Below are positions 27,111 to 34,979 of a DNA stretch of 64,000 nt, one piece after another. The number at the start of each line of letters is the position of its first letter. Within the stretch, counting starts at the first letter, position 1. Below the pieces are notes generated by a model. It did no database searches. It saw nothing but the letters and a program-made list of their open reading frames with translations, and was not told the origin of the DNA. This DNA comes from Shewanella benthica. Lineage in GTDB: Bacteria > Pseudomonadota > Gammaproteobacteria > Enterobacterales > Shewanellaceae. Location: NCBI GenBank assembly GCA_023284085.1, contig JAKVHY010000001.1:248001-312000 (forward strand), in the 5' to 3' direction. The position numbers were made by a program, and so were the translations under genes.

Positions 27111-27908
27111 ATGAGTGCGAAACTGATAGTAATAGAGCGTTGTCTTATCGTTCTTGGCCTTATTTGCCTATCTTTGTTCGCCATGTCCAGGCTTCACGCC
27201 GCCTATGGAGAACAAGCCGCGATAGATGATGTCAACGCTATTATCGCCTCGAATCAAGCCAAGCAGAAACGATTATCAGATGATCTGACTGCAGAAGGTT
27301 TCATCCTAGATCAAGTCTCTGCAATCTCCCCGAGTCAATACGCTGCCAAAAATCAATACGCTGCTCAAAATCAGAGTACGCCCCACCAAATTACAAACGA
27401 GCCATTCACACATCACAAGATTAGCGACGCCGCCGAACCTAAGACTGAGCCGTCAGAGCCCAACATGTCTGATTGGTCACAGACACGCATCGATGGCTTC
27501 ACCACAGCCGAGCCGACCAGCCCCTTGTTAGGCCTGTTATCTATTCCTTCCATCAAACTTGAAGTCGCGGTTTTTGATGGCATAGCCGAAGTCAACCTCA
27601 ATAGGGGAGTCGGCCGGGTGATCCCATCCAGAAGAATGAATGGTGAGGGAAATCTCAGTCTGGCCGGTCACAGGGATGGTTTCTTTCGAAAAATTGGCCA
27701 ATTAACCTTAGGTCAAGAACTCAGTATCACAGATTTAAATGGAGAGGTTCATCGGTTCAGGGTGGTCGACACCTGGATAGTCGAGCCTAAAGATACCTAT
27801 GTGATGAAACGCACAAGCAAACCATCGGTGACCTTGATCACCTGCTACCCATTTTACTTTGTCGGTAGCGCCCCGCAGCGCTACATAGTCAGAGCCGAGA
27901 AATTTTAA
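27111..27908 (+). CDS. Gram-negative sortase (transpeptidase)
   Basis: A Cys transpeptidase of 265 residues that would cut LPxTA signals and join the product to an acceptor. An N-terminal membrane anchor (IVLGLICLSLFAMSRL) and a variable, Gln/Ser-rich linker (about 35-135) precede the sortase barrel (about 138-262). The catalytic triad is visible: His187 in LAGHRDGFF, Cys245 in TLITCYPF and Arg near 258 in APQRYIV. The barrel starts GLLSIPSIKLEVAVFDG. Its substrate gene follows 36 bp downstream. Sortases are rare in Gram-negatives, but Shewanella is a known case. The acceptor in the envelope is unknown. Confidence 0.92.
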   Translation: MSAKLIVIERCLIVLGLICLSLFAMSRLHAAYGEQAAIDDVNAIIASNQAKQKRLSDDLTAEGFILDQVSAISPSQYAAKNQYAAQNQSTPHQITNEPFTHHKISDAAEPKTEPSEPNMSDWSQTRIDGFTTAEPTSPLLGLLSIPSIKLEVAVFDGIAEVNLNRGVGRVIPSRRMNGEGNLSLAGHRDGFFRKIGQLTLGQELSITDLNGEVHRFRVVDTWIVEPKDTYVMKRTSKPSVTLITCYPFYFVGSAPQRYIVRAEKF

Positions 27909-27944
27909 TGTCACGATAACAATGTAAGTTAACTAAAAAGGAAG

Positions 27945-28481
27945 ATGAAAATGGATAAATCAATGCGCTTACTATTAATCGCTGGAATACTTGCATCACC
28001 GGCCGCCTTGGCAAAAGACTGTAGTGAAGTGAACTGGAATCAAGATGTATTAGATCAATATCCAAGTGTGGCTAATGCTTGTCAGGCAGTACTGGAAAAA
28101 GACGGTAAAACCTACGTTAAGCTGGCTGCTGAGTTCGTGCGTTTTCGTCAGCCTAATCACGCCATGGTAGATGTTCGTGAGGCCGATGGCAGCACCGAGC
28201 GTGTGTCGTTTAAGGTCAATAGAAATGCTAGCGTCAACGCCGGCGGTAAAGATGTCAGCTGGGACATGATACCTAAGGGCTATGATCTGGCTTTCTATGT
28301 GCCCAGTGACCGCTTTGAAATTCATCAAGTGCTTCCTGTGACTGCTGAGATACTTATCATAGAGATAGAAGAACCTGCTGAGTTGCCAAAGACAGCTTCA
28401 CTCTGGCCAGCCTTAGGGTTAGCCGGCGGTCTGTTCCTGATGCTTGGTCAATTTATGGGCTGGAGAAGAAGAGGGCAGTAA
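27945..28481 (+). CDS. Sortase substrate with LPKTA signal
   Basis: A secreted protein of 178 residues (176 if the second ATG, at 27951, is used, which fits the AAAAAGGAAG ribosome site better). The signal peptide LLLIAGILASPAALA is followed by a mature beta-rich domain with two Cys residues (KDCSEVNW and NACQAVL). The C-terminus is a classical sorting signal: LPKTA at 147-151, a hydrophobic helix (LWPALGLAGGLFLMLGQFM) and the basic tail WRRRGQ. It is co-transcribed with the sortase and followed by a perfect terminator. The mature domain is not one I recognise. Confidence 0.9.
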   Translation: MKMDKSMRLLLIAGILASPAALAKDCSEVNWNQDVLDQYPSVANACQAVLEKDGKTYVKLAAEFVRFRQPNHAMVDVREADGSTERVSFKVNRNASVNAGGKDVSWDMIPKGYDLAFYVPSDRFEIHQVLPVTAEILIIEIEEPAELPKTASLWPALGLAGGLFLMLGQFMGWRRRGQ

Positions 28482-28496
28482 GCTGTTTCTTTTACT

Positions 28497-28533
28497 CATT
28501 AAAAAAGGAAGCAGTGTGCTTCCTTTTTTAATG
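28497..28533 (+). terminator. Terminator of the sortase operon
   Basis: A perfect 17-bp stem containing AAAAAAGGAAGCA and its inverse, with a 3-nt loop. Symmetric, so it can act on both strands. Confidence 0.93.
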
Positions 28534-28635
28534 GTCTGCCAAACAAGATCGCCTAATTTGTATATACAAGTACCGGCATAGCTAACACTGGTATAGACAA
28601 GTCACGCTCTTCGAGACGGCATACCTTCTGGGCAT

Positions 28636-28665
28636 AAAAAAGCCAACCTTGAAGGTTGGCTTTTT
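28636..28665. terminator. Terminator of gapA
   Basis: AAAAAGCCAACCT, loop TGA, AGGTTGGCTTTTT. It lies 16 bp beyond the gapA stop codon and is a symmetric terminator. Confidence 0.92.
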
Positions 28666-28681
28666 CTAAAACCTGCTTAGA

Positions 28682-29692
28682 TTACTTGGCAGTCATCAAG
28701 GCGACGGCATTATCTAGCATACGGTTACTGAAGCCCCACTCGTTGTCATACCAGGCCATGACTTTCACAAGACGGCCGTTGACGCGAGTTTGAGTAGCAT
28801 CGAAGTTACATGAGAATGGGTTGTGGTTGAAGTCAATAGAAACCAAAGGCTCCTTGTTGACGGCTAACACTTCACTCATAGGAGATAGCGATGCTGCACT
28901 TTCGATAATGGCATTGATCTCTTCTACCGTAGTATCACGAGTCGAGATGAATGTTAAGTCGACCAAAGACACGTTAACAGTCGGAACACGTACTGCTAAT
29001 CCATCGAACTTGCCGGCAAGCTCAGGGAGCACGAGTCCAACGGCTGCAGCAGCACCTGTCTTAGTCGGGATCATTGACATTGCAGCAGCACGAGCACGAC
29101 GTAAGTCGGTGTGGTAAACATCTGACAAACGTTGGTCGTTAGTGTAAGCGTGAATCGTTGTCATCAGGCCTGACTCGATACCGATCTCATCGTTTAACGG
29201 CTTAACCATAGGTGCTAAACAGTTTGTGGTACAAGATGCGTTCGAAATCACAGTCATGTCAGAAGTGATGACATGGTTGTTAACACCGTAAACGACGGTT
29301 GCGTCAACATTTTTACCCGGTGCAGAGATAAGGACTTTCTTAGCTCCTGCATCAAGATGCGGTTGTACAGCTTCTTTAGAAGTGAAGATACCGGTACATT
29401 CAAATACCACATCAATTTTTAATTCGGCCCAAGGTAGTTTAGACGGATCTCTTTCAGAGAAGGTCAGTATCTTGTCTTCGTTAACATAGATGGCTTCATC
29501 GTCATGATCAACTTTAGCGCCGAAACGACCATGAACAGAGTCATACTTGGTCAGGTGAGCATTGATTGATGCATCGCCAAGATCGTTGAGTGCAACGATC
29601 TTGATGTCAAAATCCTTTTCGCTTTCATAAAGTGCACGTAAAATATTTCGTCCGATACGGCCATAACCGTTAATTGCTACGCGGATAGTCAT
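28682..29692 (-). CDS. gapA: Glyceraldehyde-3-phosphate dehydrogenase, NAD-type
   Basis: A glycolytic enzyme converting glyceraldehyde-3-phosphate, NAD and phosphate to 1,3-bisphosphoglycerate. At 336 residues it is of standard length. GYGRIGRN (9-16) binds NAD and IVALNDLGD carries the Asp that selects NAD over NADP. The catalytic motif is [12 protein letters not shown] (Cys near 155), with His in [10 protein letters not shown] and the phosphate site [13 protein letters not shown]. It lies 243 bp downstream of the DUF2989 lipoprotein gene on the same strand and opposite the long-form GAPDH. Strong codon bias suits high expression. Confidence 0.96.
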   Translation of the reverse strand: MTIRVAINGYGRIGRNILRALYESEKDFDIKIVALNDLGDASINAHLTKYDSVHGRFGAKVDHDDEAIYVNEDKILTFSERDPSKLPWAELKIDVVFECTGIFTSKEAVQPHLDAGAKKVLISAPGKNVDATVVYGVNNHVITSDMTVISNASCTTNCLAPMVKPLNDEIGIESGLMTTIHAYTNDQRLSDVYHTDLRRARAAAMSMIPTKTGAAAAVGLVLPELAGKFDGLAVRVPTVNVSLVDLTFISTRDTTVEEINAIIESAASLSPMSEVLAVNKEPLVSIDFNHNPFSCNFDATQTRVNGRLVKVMAWYDNEWGFSNRMLDNAVALMTAK

Positions 29693-29935
29693 TCGATATC
29701 CCTCTGGTGATTTGTAAAATTATCTTCTGGTTGCAAAATTACCAAACTGACAGCTACCGTCAAGTAATATCCCCTATAAAAGTCGTTTATACATAACAAT
29801 TTCGCTTTTATTTTTACATTGGTCATGTTTTTAACAAAAACTCGCTTTTTCTGTGTAAATATCTTCCAATATGGCATACATTTTTCGACGGCGAAGCGCC
29901 CATAAGAAAATGGGTTAAAGCTAAGCCATTCTTGC

Positions 29936-30784
29936 TTATCGACTCGGAGGGGAGCGGAGCAGTATCTTCTTAATCGCACTGGTTGAGAATTCACCATCCT
30001 CTATCACATCAACAAGTTCTTCTGCCTGTCGATCTAAAAGGCTCTGCAGGGTTTTATCGCCATAGATTAATGCGAGCATCTTCTCTTCCGATACGTGCCG
30101 CTTGGTCATCAATACATTTGCTCTGGACAATAGATATGTTGACTCGAGATCATTGAGTTTCTGGTAATTATTGGACAGCCCCAATAGCCAGTCAGGATTA
30201 AAGTTATCCTCGTCACTGATATCGAGCACTTCGAGATAGATTAAATTAGATTGGTAGGCATCAAATTTCTGAAAATAGGAGGCTATTTGAGACAGCAATA
30301 AAATGTCATCTATCTGGTGAGCCTTATGGGCTGCTAACACGACTTGCTCAGCTTTCATATCATTGAAGCGCGTCCAGTGATAAAAGGCTAAGTAGAAATC
30401 TTGACTATTCTTAGTGGTGTCTTGCAGCTGAGAAAGGCTTTGTGCACTCAAACCGAAAGCGCGAATTCGATCGTTCGTTCTCTCTGGATGCAAAATATGT
30501 TGTACTCCAGCGGCCAGTTCGATGCATTGATTGTACTTTTCTAAGTTGAGCAGTTGCTGGTATATCTGTTTACCGGAAGGCGATTCGGTGAATTTTAGCT
30601 TATATCTTTTACGAATTAAGTCGCCTTTTTCATATCTGCACCAACTATCGGCATGAAGATCGCTACAAAGTTCAGGATTATTTTTACAAATGGTGCTCGT
30701 ATCTGGTTGTTTTTCACAGCCAGATAGGCCTGAAAATGCAATAAAGCTAATAAATGATGTAATTATTACAAAATTTCTCGTCAA
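29936..30784 (-). CDS. DUF2989 family lipoprotein
   Basis: An envelope protein of 283 residues from a TTG start at 30784, chosen because GGAG lies 7 nt before it; an in-frame TTG at 30796 is the alternative and no upstream ATG exists. The signal ends in the lipobox LSGC. Three further Cys residues follow (STICKNNPELCSD and DSWCRYE). The rest is helical with TPR-like spacing (YLAFYHWTRFNDMKAEQVVL, LLLSQIASYFQKF, LLGLSNNYQKL), which suggests protein contacts. The family is known in Shewanella and Vibrio, but its function is not. It sits between two GAPDH genes. Confidence 0.85.
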   Translation of the reverse strand: MTRNFVIITSFISFIAFSGLSGCEKQPDTSTICKNNPELCSDLHADSWCRYEKGDLIRKRYKLKFTESPSGKQIYQQLLNLEKYNQCIELAAGVQHILHPERTNDRIRAFGLSAQSLSQLQDTTKNSQDFYLAFYHWTRFNDMKAEQVVLAAHKAHQIDDILLLSQIASYFQKFDAYQSNLIYLEVLDISDEDNFNPDWLLGLSNNYQKLNDLESTYLLSRANVLMTKRHVSEEKMLALIYGDKTLQSLLDRQAEELVDVIEDGEFSTSAIKKILLRSPPSR

Positions 30785-30986
30785 AATAGGCTCCAAGCCA
30801 AGTTTTTGCTAATAAAATTACAGCGTTACAAAAAATATCTTGCTAGCCTGAAAGGCTACTTTTCATTACACTAGCACCGACCAACAGGGGTTTTACCCCT
30901 ATTATTAATTAGAGTATTGGTCTTTTCTTTTTGTTACTCAATCATTTCTGAAAATAAATCAGAAAAGTGAGATAAAGGATCTGTAA

Positions 30987-32423
30987 ATGAGCGCTGATAA
31001 ACACCTACAAAGCTGGCAAGAACGTTTCGAAATGGCAGAGGCTATGCAGCCCTTGCTTGGTAAGTTATATCGTAATCAAGGCGTCGAAGTCGTTTTATAC
31101 GGTAAGCCGCTACTCAATGCCTCTACCATTGAGATCATCAAGTCACACCGTCTGGTACGTCGTTTTGTGGGCTATAAATTAAGATTGCGTGAAAGCTTTC
31201 CTTTCGTAGAAGCATTAAGCAAACTCGCCGTTAAACAGTGTAAAGTTGATATCGGTAAATTGGCTATCAACTATTGGCGTGAACATGACGATACAAGTGA
31301 GATTGAAGCCTATATGAGCCGCGAGCTGGCACCAGCTATCGATCATGAAGATACTCAAGAAGCCAGAGACGTTGTGCTTTACGGCTTTGGTCGCATCGGT
31401 CGTCTACTCGCTCGCCTGTTAATAGAAAGAACGGGTGTCAGTAATAAACTTCGTCTTCGCGCCATCGTGTTGCGTGGTGGTCGTAAGGGCGATTTAGAGA
31501 AGCGTGCAAGTTTGCTTAGACGAGATTCGGTTCATGGACCATTCAATGGTTCTGTTGAAGTTGATGAAGAGAATAATGCCCTCATCGCTAACGGTACTTA
31601 TATCCAGGTGATATATGCCAACTCTCCAGATGAAGTGGATTATACCAAGTACGGCATCAGCAATGCGTTAGTGGTAGATAACACAGGCATCTGGAAAGAC
31701 GAAGATGGACTCGGCCTGCACCTTAAGTCTAAAGGCGTAGCTAAAGTTCTGCTTACCGCGCCGGCTAAAGGTGAGATCAAAAACATCGTTTTTGGTGTGA
31801 ATGAGTCAGATATCCTCAGTGAAGATAAGATAGTGTCGGCGGCTAGCTGTACTACTAATGCGATCACACCGATATTAAAAGCGATGAATGATAAGTATGG
31901 CATCACCAATGGCCATGTAGAAACCATTCACTCTTATACCAATGACCAGAACTTAATTGATAACTATCATAGCGCCGATCGTCGTGGACGTAGTGCACCA
32001 TTAAACATGGTTATCACCGAAACGGGTGCCGCTAAAGCGGTTGCTAAAGCCTTACCCGAACTAGCAGGCAAGCTAACGGGCAACGCAATCCGGGTTCCTA
32101 CACCAAACGTGTCTATGGCCATCATCTCTTTGAACCTTGAAAGCGAGACAGATAAAGAGCAGGTAAATGAATACCTGCGCGACATGTCACTGCATTCAGA
32201 ACTTCAAAATCAAATCGATTTTACTGAATCAACAGAGATAGTCTCATCTGATCTTGTCGGTTCACGTTATGCCGGAGTGGTCGATTCACACGCCACTATC
32301 GCTGACGGTAACCGTGCCATTCTTTATGTATGGTATGACAATGAGTTTGGCTACAGCTGTCAGGTTGTTGGTGTTATGCAGAAGATGCTTGAGCTTAACT
32401 ATCAATCATTGCCAAACTGTTAA
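30987..32423 (+). CDS. Long-form glyceraldehyde-3-phosphate dehydrogenase
   Basis: A GAPDH of 478 residues, about 140 longer than gapA, the extra being an N-terminal helical domain (about 1-125). The Rossmann core begins VVLYGFGRIGRLLARLLIE (about 130-148). The catalytic motif is SAASCTTNAITP (Cys near 289), with His in ETIHSYTNDQN. At the end of the second strand, where NAD enzymes have Asp, it has LRAIVLRGGRKGDL, with Arg and Lys instead. This fits use of NADP(H), and so a gluconeogenic or anabolic role, but that is inference. It is divergent from DUF2989-gapA and has its own terminator. Confidence 0.93.
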   Translation: MSADKHLQSWQERFEMAEAMQPLLGKLYRNQGVEVVLYGKPLLNASTIEIIKSHRLVRRFVGYKLRLRESFPFVEALSKLAVKQCKVDIGKLAINYWREHDDTSEIEAYMSRELAPAIDHEDTQEARDVVLYGFGRIGRLLARLLIERTGVSNKLRLRAIVLRGGRKGDLEKRASLLRRDSVHGPFNGSVEVDEENNALIANGTYIQVIYANSPDEVDYTKYGISNALVVDNTGIWKDEDGLGLHLKSKGVAKVLLTAPAKGEIKNIVFGVNESDILSEDKIVSAASCTTNAITPILKAMNDKYGITNGHVETIHSYTNDQNLIDNYHSADRRGRSAPLNMVITETGAAKAVAKALPELAGKLTGNAIRVPTPNVSMAIISLNLESETDKEQVNEYLRDMSLHSELQNQIDFTESTEIVSSDLVGSRYAGVVDSHATIADGNRAILYVWYDNEFGYSCQVVGVMQKMLELNYQSLPNC

Positions 32424-32458
32424 TCAGATCACCTAGCGATTGATTAATTCTTAATGAT

Positions 32459-32488
32459 AAAAAAGCCTCCTTGATACGAGGCTTTTTT
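32459..32488. terminator. Terminator of the long-form GAPDH gene
   Basis: AAAAAAGCCTC, an 8-nt loop, GAGGCTTTTTT. Confidence 0.93.
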
Positions 32489-32600
32489 GATTTTAGAGCC
32501 GTTTTGAACATTGATTAAACAGAAGTTTGTGCATTTTTAACCATAATGCCCGTTTAAGCAACAGTCAGGTAAAAAAGGGCATTTATCGCTATGTTGATGA

Positions 32601-32628
32601 TTGACTATCGGCAGTAAATCGGTAGAAT
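32601..32628 (+). promoter_or_regulatory. Sigma-70 promoter of the tRNA cluster
   Basis: TTGACT, a 16-bp spacer and TAGAAT, followed by a GC-rich discriminator, about 65 bp before tRNA-Gly. Confidence 0.75.
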
Positions 32629-32692
32629 GCCATTCCGCAGTCAAGGGAAAGCTTCTTAAGGAAAACTTGCTGCAAGTATGATTGATTTGATT

Positions 32693-32768
32693 GCGACATT
32701 AGCTCAGTTGGTAGAGCGATACCTTGCCAAGGTATAGGTCATCGGTTCGAACCCGATATGTCGCTCCA
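32693..32768 (+). tRNA. tRNA-Gly (GCC)
   Basis: A 76-nt gene with encoded CCA. Acceptor GCGACAT pairs with ATGTCGC, the T arm has GGTTCGAACCC, and the anticodon is GCC in CTTGCCAAG. Intact and probably functional. Confidence 0.97.
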
Positions 32769-32798
32769 ATCATACTCATTATCTAGATAAGATGTGAA

Positions 32799-32858
32799 AC
32801 CTTGCCAAGGTATAGGTCACAGGTTCGAACCTCTCTTTATAAGAGAAGGACGCTCCAA
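32799..32858 (+). pseudogene. tRNA-Gly 3'-half remnant with hairpin insertion
   Basis: From CCTTGCCAAGGTATAGGTCA it repeats the anticodon arm and variable loop of the tRNA-Gly gene. The T arm is interrupted by a small hairpin (TCTCTT, 3 nt, AAGAGA) before GACGCTCCA resumes. The 5' half is missing, so it is not a working tRNA. Confidence 0.85.
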
Positions 32859-32882
32859 TCTTACCAGATGATAACAAAATTT

Positions 32883-32956
32883 GGCGCGATGGCAGAATGG
32901 CTATGCTACGGATTGCAAATCCGTCTATCTCGGTTCGACTCCGGGTCGCGCCTCCA
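32883..32956 (+). tRNA. tRNA-Cys (GCA)
   Basis: A 74-nt gene with encoded CCA. Acceptor GGCGCGA pairs with TCGCGCC, and the anticodon is GCA in GATTGCAAATC. Intact. Confidence 0.97.
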
Positions 32957-33038
32957 TATTTAGATTGTGATGAGTGTTTTCTTTCGAGAGACACAGTATT
33001 AACTACCGATAATACGTATCATCAAAGTCAACGAGTTT

Positions 33039-33124
33039 GCCCGAGTGGTGGAATCGGTAGACACAAGGGATTTAAAATCCCTCGCTTAATAGGCGTGCCG
33101 GTTCAAGTCCGGCCTCGGGTACCA
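33039..33124 (+). tRNA. tRNA-Leu (TAA)
   Basis: An 86-nt class II tRNA with a long variable arm (CGCTTAATAGGCG) and encoded CCA. The anticodon is TAA in GATTTAAAATC. Acceptor GCCCGAG pairs with CTCGGGT through a terminal G-U. Confidence 0.97.
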
Positions 33125-33149
33125 TCATTTCTCTATGAGAACTGGCAAT

Positions 33150-33177
33150 AAGCCTCAACGAAAGTTGAGGCTTTTTT
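33150..33177 (+). terminator. Terminator of the tRNA cluster
   Basis: AAGCCTCAAC, loop GAAA, GTTGAGGCTT then T residues. Two decayed copies follow at about 33269-33298 and 33445-33475. Confidence 0.9.
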
Positions 33178-33198
33178 GTATCCAGATATCCTAAACTA

Positions 33199-33262
33199 GA
33201 TTTAAAATCCCTCGCTACTCTTGATAGGGCACGTGTAGGTTCAAGTCCGGCCTCGGGTACCA
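33199..33262 (+). pseudogene. tRNA-Leu 3'-half remnant, copy 1
   Basis: It starts in the anticodon stem (GATTTAAAATCCCTCGCT) and runs to the CCA end. The T arm and acceptor 3' strand match the intact tRNA-Leu, but the variable arm has extra sequence and the 5' half is absent. It is followed by its own terminator copy. Confidence 0.88.
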
Positions 33263-33268
33263 TCATTC

Positions 33269-33298
33269 AAGCCTCGACATAAGTCGGGGCTTTTTTGT
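33269..33298 (+). terminator. Second, diverged copy of the tRNA terminator
   Basis: AAGCCTCGAC, a short loop and GTCGGGGCTT (one G-U pair), then TTTT. It is part of the duplicated tRNA-Leu 3'-half plus terminator unit. Confidence 0.75.
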
Positions 33299-33317
33299 AT
33301 CTGAATATCCAGAAACA

Positions 33318-33417
33318 GATTTAAAATCCCTCGCTACTCTTCTCTTCCTTTATAAGGAGCAGAGCGGGCACGTGCCGGTTCAACTTTCTATCTCTAAGAG
33401 CCTGGCCTCGGGTAGCA
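33318..33417 (+). pseudogene. tRNA-Leu 3'-half remnant, copy 2, with two insertions
   Basis: It again starts at the anticodon stem. A hairpin-forming insertion (core TCCTTTATAAGGA) lies in the variable arm and a second (core CTCTAAGAG) splits the T arm. The terminal CCA has become GCA. Clearly dead. Confidence 0.85.
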
Positions 33418-33709
33418 TGATTTATCTATGAGCGCTGGCAATAAGCCTCAACGACAGCCGGGGACTTTTCGACTATCACAAGTCCAAAAGCATATTTGAA
33501 GTACGATGGAGCCCAAAGACATAGATATAACGATCCTTAAAAAAATGACGTAAATAATCAATTTTATTCATATTATTCTTAATTTATTGCTTGTTACCCC
33601 AAACTATAACTATTTTTTCTAGTAATATAAAAACTCGCTTTCGATGCCTGACTCACAATGGTATAAAGAGAGCCTATCCCCCCTACATCATCTTTTTAGG
33701 AAAGACGTC

Positions 33710-34903
33710 ATGATATTTACTCAGGTTGAACTTGCTCCTGCCGATCCCATTTTAGGCCTCACCGATGCTTTTAAAGCAGATACAAGAACTGAGAAAGTAA
33801 ATCTTGGGGTTGGCATTTATAAGGACGAGTCTGGTTCGACTCCAATACTTAAGTCGGTCAAACTTGCCGAAGAGAGAATACTTGCCACAGAGAAGAGCAA
33901 AAGTTATCTGGGCATCGAAGGCGTAGAGGCATATAACCGTGTAGTACAAGAGTTGTTGTTTGGTGAAGGTCATGACGTCGTTAAGAATAAGCGAGCATTA
34001 ACGGCTCAAGCACCGGGCGGCACAGGATCGTTAAGAGTTGCCGCTGAGTTTTTAGTACGTAACACTGAATCTAAAACCATCTGGGTGAGTAACCCGACTT
34101 GGGCAAACCATCAGAATATTTTTAAATCTGCAGCACTCAAGATTGAGCAGTATCGTTATTATAAGGCTGAAACACACGGTAAAGATTTTGATGCCATGAT
34201 TGCCGACCTCAAAACGGCGAAAGAGGGCGACTTGGTGTTATTACATGGCTGCTGTCATAATCCAACCGGTATCGATCTCACCCAAGCTGAATGGCACATC
34301 ATAGCCGAACTCTGCCTTGAGCAAGGTTTAGTGCCATTATTCGATTTTGCCTACCAAGGTTTCGGTACTGGCGTTGAAGAAGATGCACAGGGCTTAAGAA
34401 TTGTTGCCAACAAGGTCCCCGAACTTATCATAGCTAACTCTTTCTCGAAGAACTTTGGCCTGTATAACGAAAGAATTGGGGCGGTGACGTTAGTCGCCGA
34501 GAACCAAGCCGATGTCATTAAAGCTTTTAGCCAGGTAAAGAGCACTATCCGTGGTAACTACTCTAATCCTCCGGCCCACGGCGCATTGATCGTCAGCACC
34601 ATACTCGGTGATAGTGAATTAAAGACGCTTTGGCAAAGTGAGCTTAAAGAGATGCGTGAGCGTATCGCAAAAATGCGCAGCTTATTTGTCGAGACGCTTA
34701 AATCTGCAGGAGTTAAACAAGACTTTAGCTTTATCTCTACACAGAATGGTATGTTCAGCTTCTCTGGCTTAACCAAGGAGCAGGTGGCTAAGCTTAAAGA
34801 TGATCACGCCGTGTACATAGTGGGTTCTGGTCGCATCAGTGTCGCGGGCATGACCATAGAAAATATGCCGGTCATCTGTAAAGCCATTGCAGCCGTGCTT
34901 TAA
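33710..34903 (+). CDS. aspC: Aspartate aminotransferase
   Basis: A PLP enzyme exchanging amino groups between aspartate and 2-oxoglutarate, linking oxaloacetate with amino-acid synthesis. From the ATG at 33710 (AGGAAAG just before it) it has 397 residues, in line with E. coli AspC, which it matches throughout. The start 22 codons upstream adds no homologous sequence. Seen are LAPADPILGLTDAF at the N-terminus, HGCCHNPTGID (about 190), DFAYQGFGTG (about 224), the PLP Lys in NSFSKNFGLYNER (about 247) and the substrate Arg in VGSGRISVAGM near the end. Monocistronic with its own terminator. Confidence 0.95.
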   Translation: MIFTQVELAPADPILGLTDAFKADTRTEKVNLGVGIYKDESGSTPILKSVKLAEERILATEKSKSYLGIEGVEAYNRVVQELLFGEGHDVVKNKRALTAQAPGGTGSLRVAAEFLVRNTESKTIWVSNPTWANHQNIFKSAALKIEQYRYYKAETHGKDFDAMIADLKTAKEGDLVLLHGCCHNPTGIDLTQAEWHIIAELCLEQGLVPLFDFAYQGFGTGVEEDAQGLRIVANKVPELIIANSFSKNFGLYNERIGAVTLVAENQADVIKAFSQVKSTIRGNYSNPPAHGALIVSTILGDSELKTLWQSELKEMRERIAKMRSLFVETLKSAGVKQDFSFISTQNGMFSFSGLTKEQVAKLKDDHAVYIVGSGRISVAGMTIENMPVICKAIAAVL

Positions 34904-34937
34904 CTAGCGCAAAGTATCGATTAATGGTATCTAATCA

Positions 34938-34963
34938 AAAAGGACAGCGAATGCTGTCCTTTT
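34938..34963. terminator. Bidirectional terminator between aspC and ybhK
   Basis: AAAAGGACAGC, loop GAAT, GCTGTCCTTTT. It serves both convergent genes. Confidence 0.93.
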
Positions 34964-34979
34964 CTGTTTCTTAGCCTTT

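Noticed and set aside
32897..33151. 84-codon frame overlapping tRNA-Cys and tRNA-Leu on the plus strand
   Set aside because: It runs through two intact tRNA genes and has no ribosome site.
33072..33266. Open frame antisense to the tRNA-Leu gene and its remnants, translating to repeats like MMVPEAGLEPTR
   Set aside because: It is the reverse complement of tRNA sequence. This type of frame is a well-known false protein prediction.
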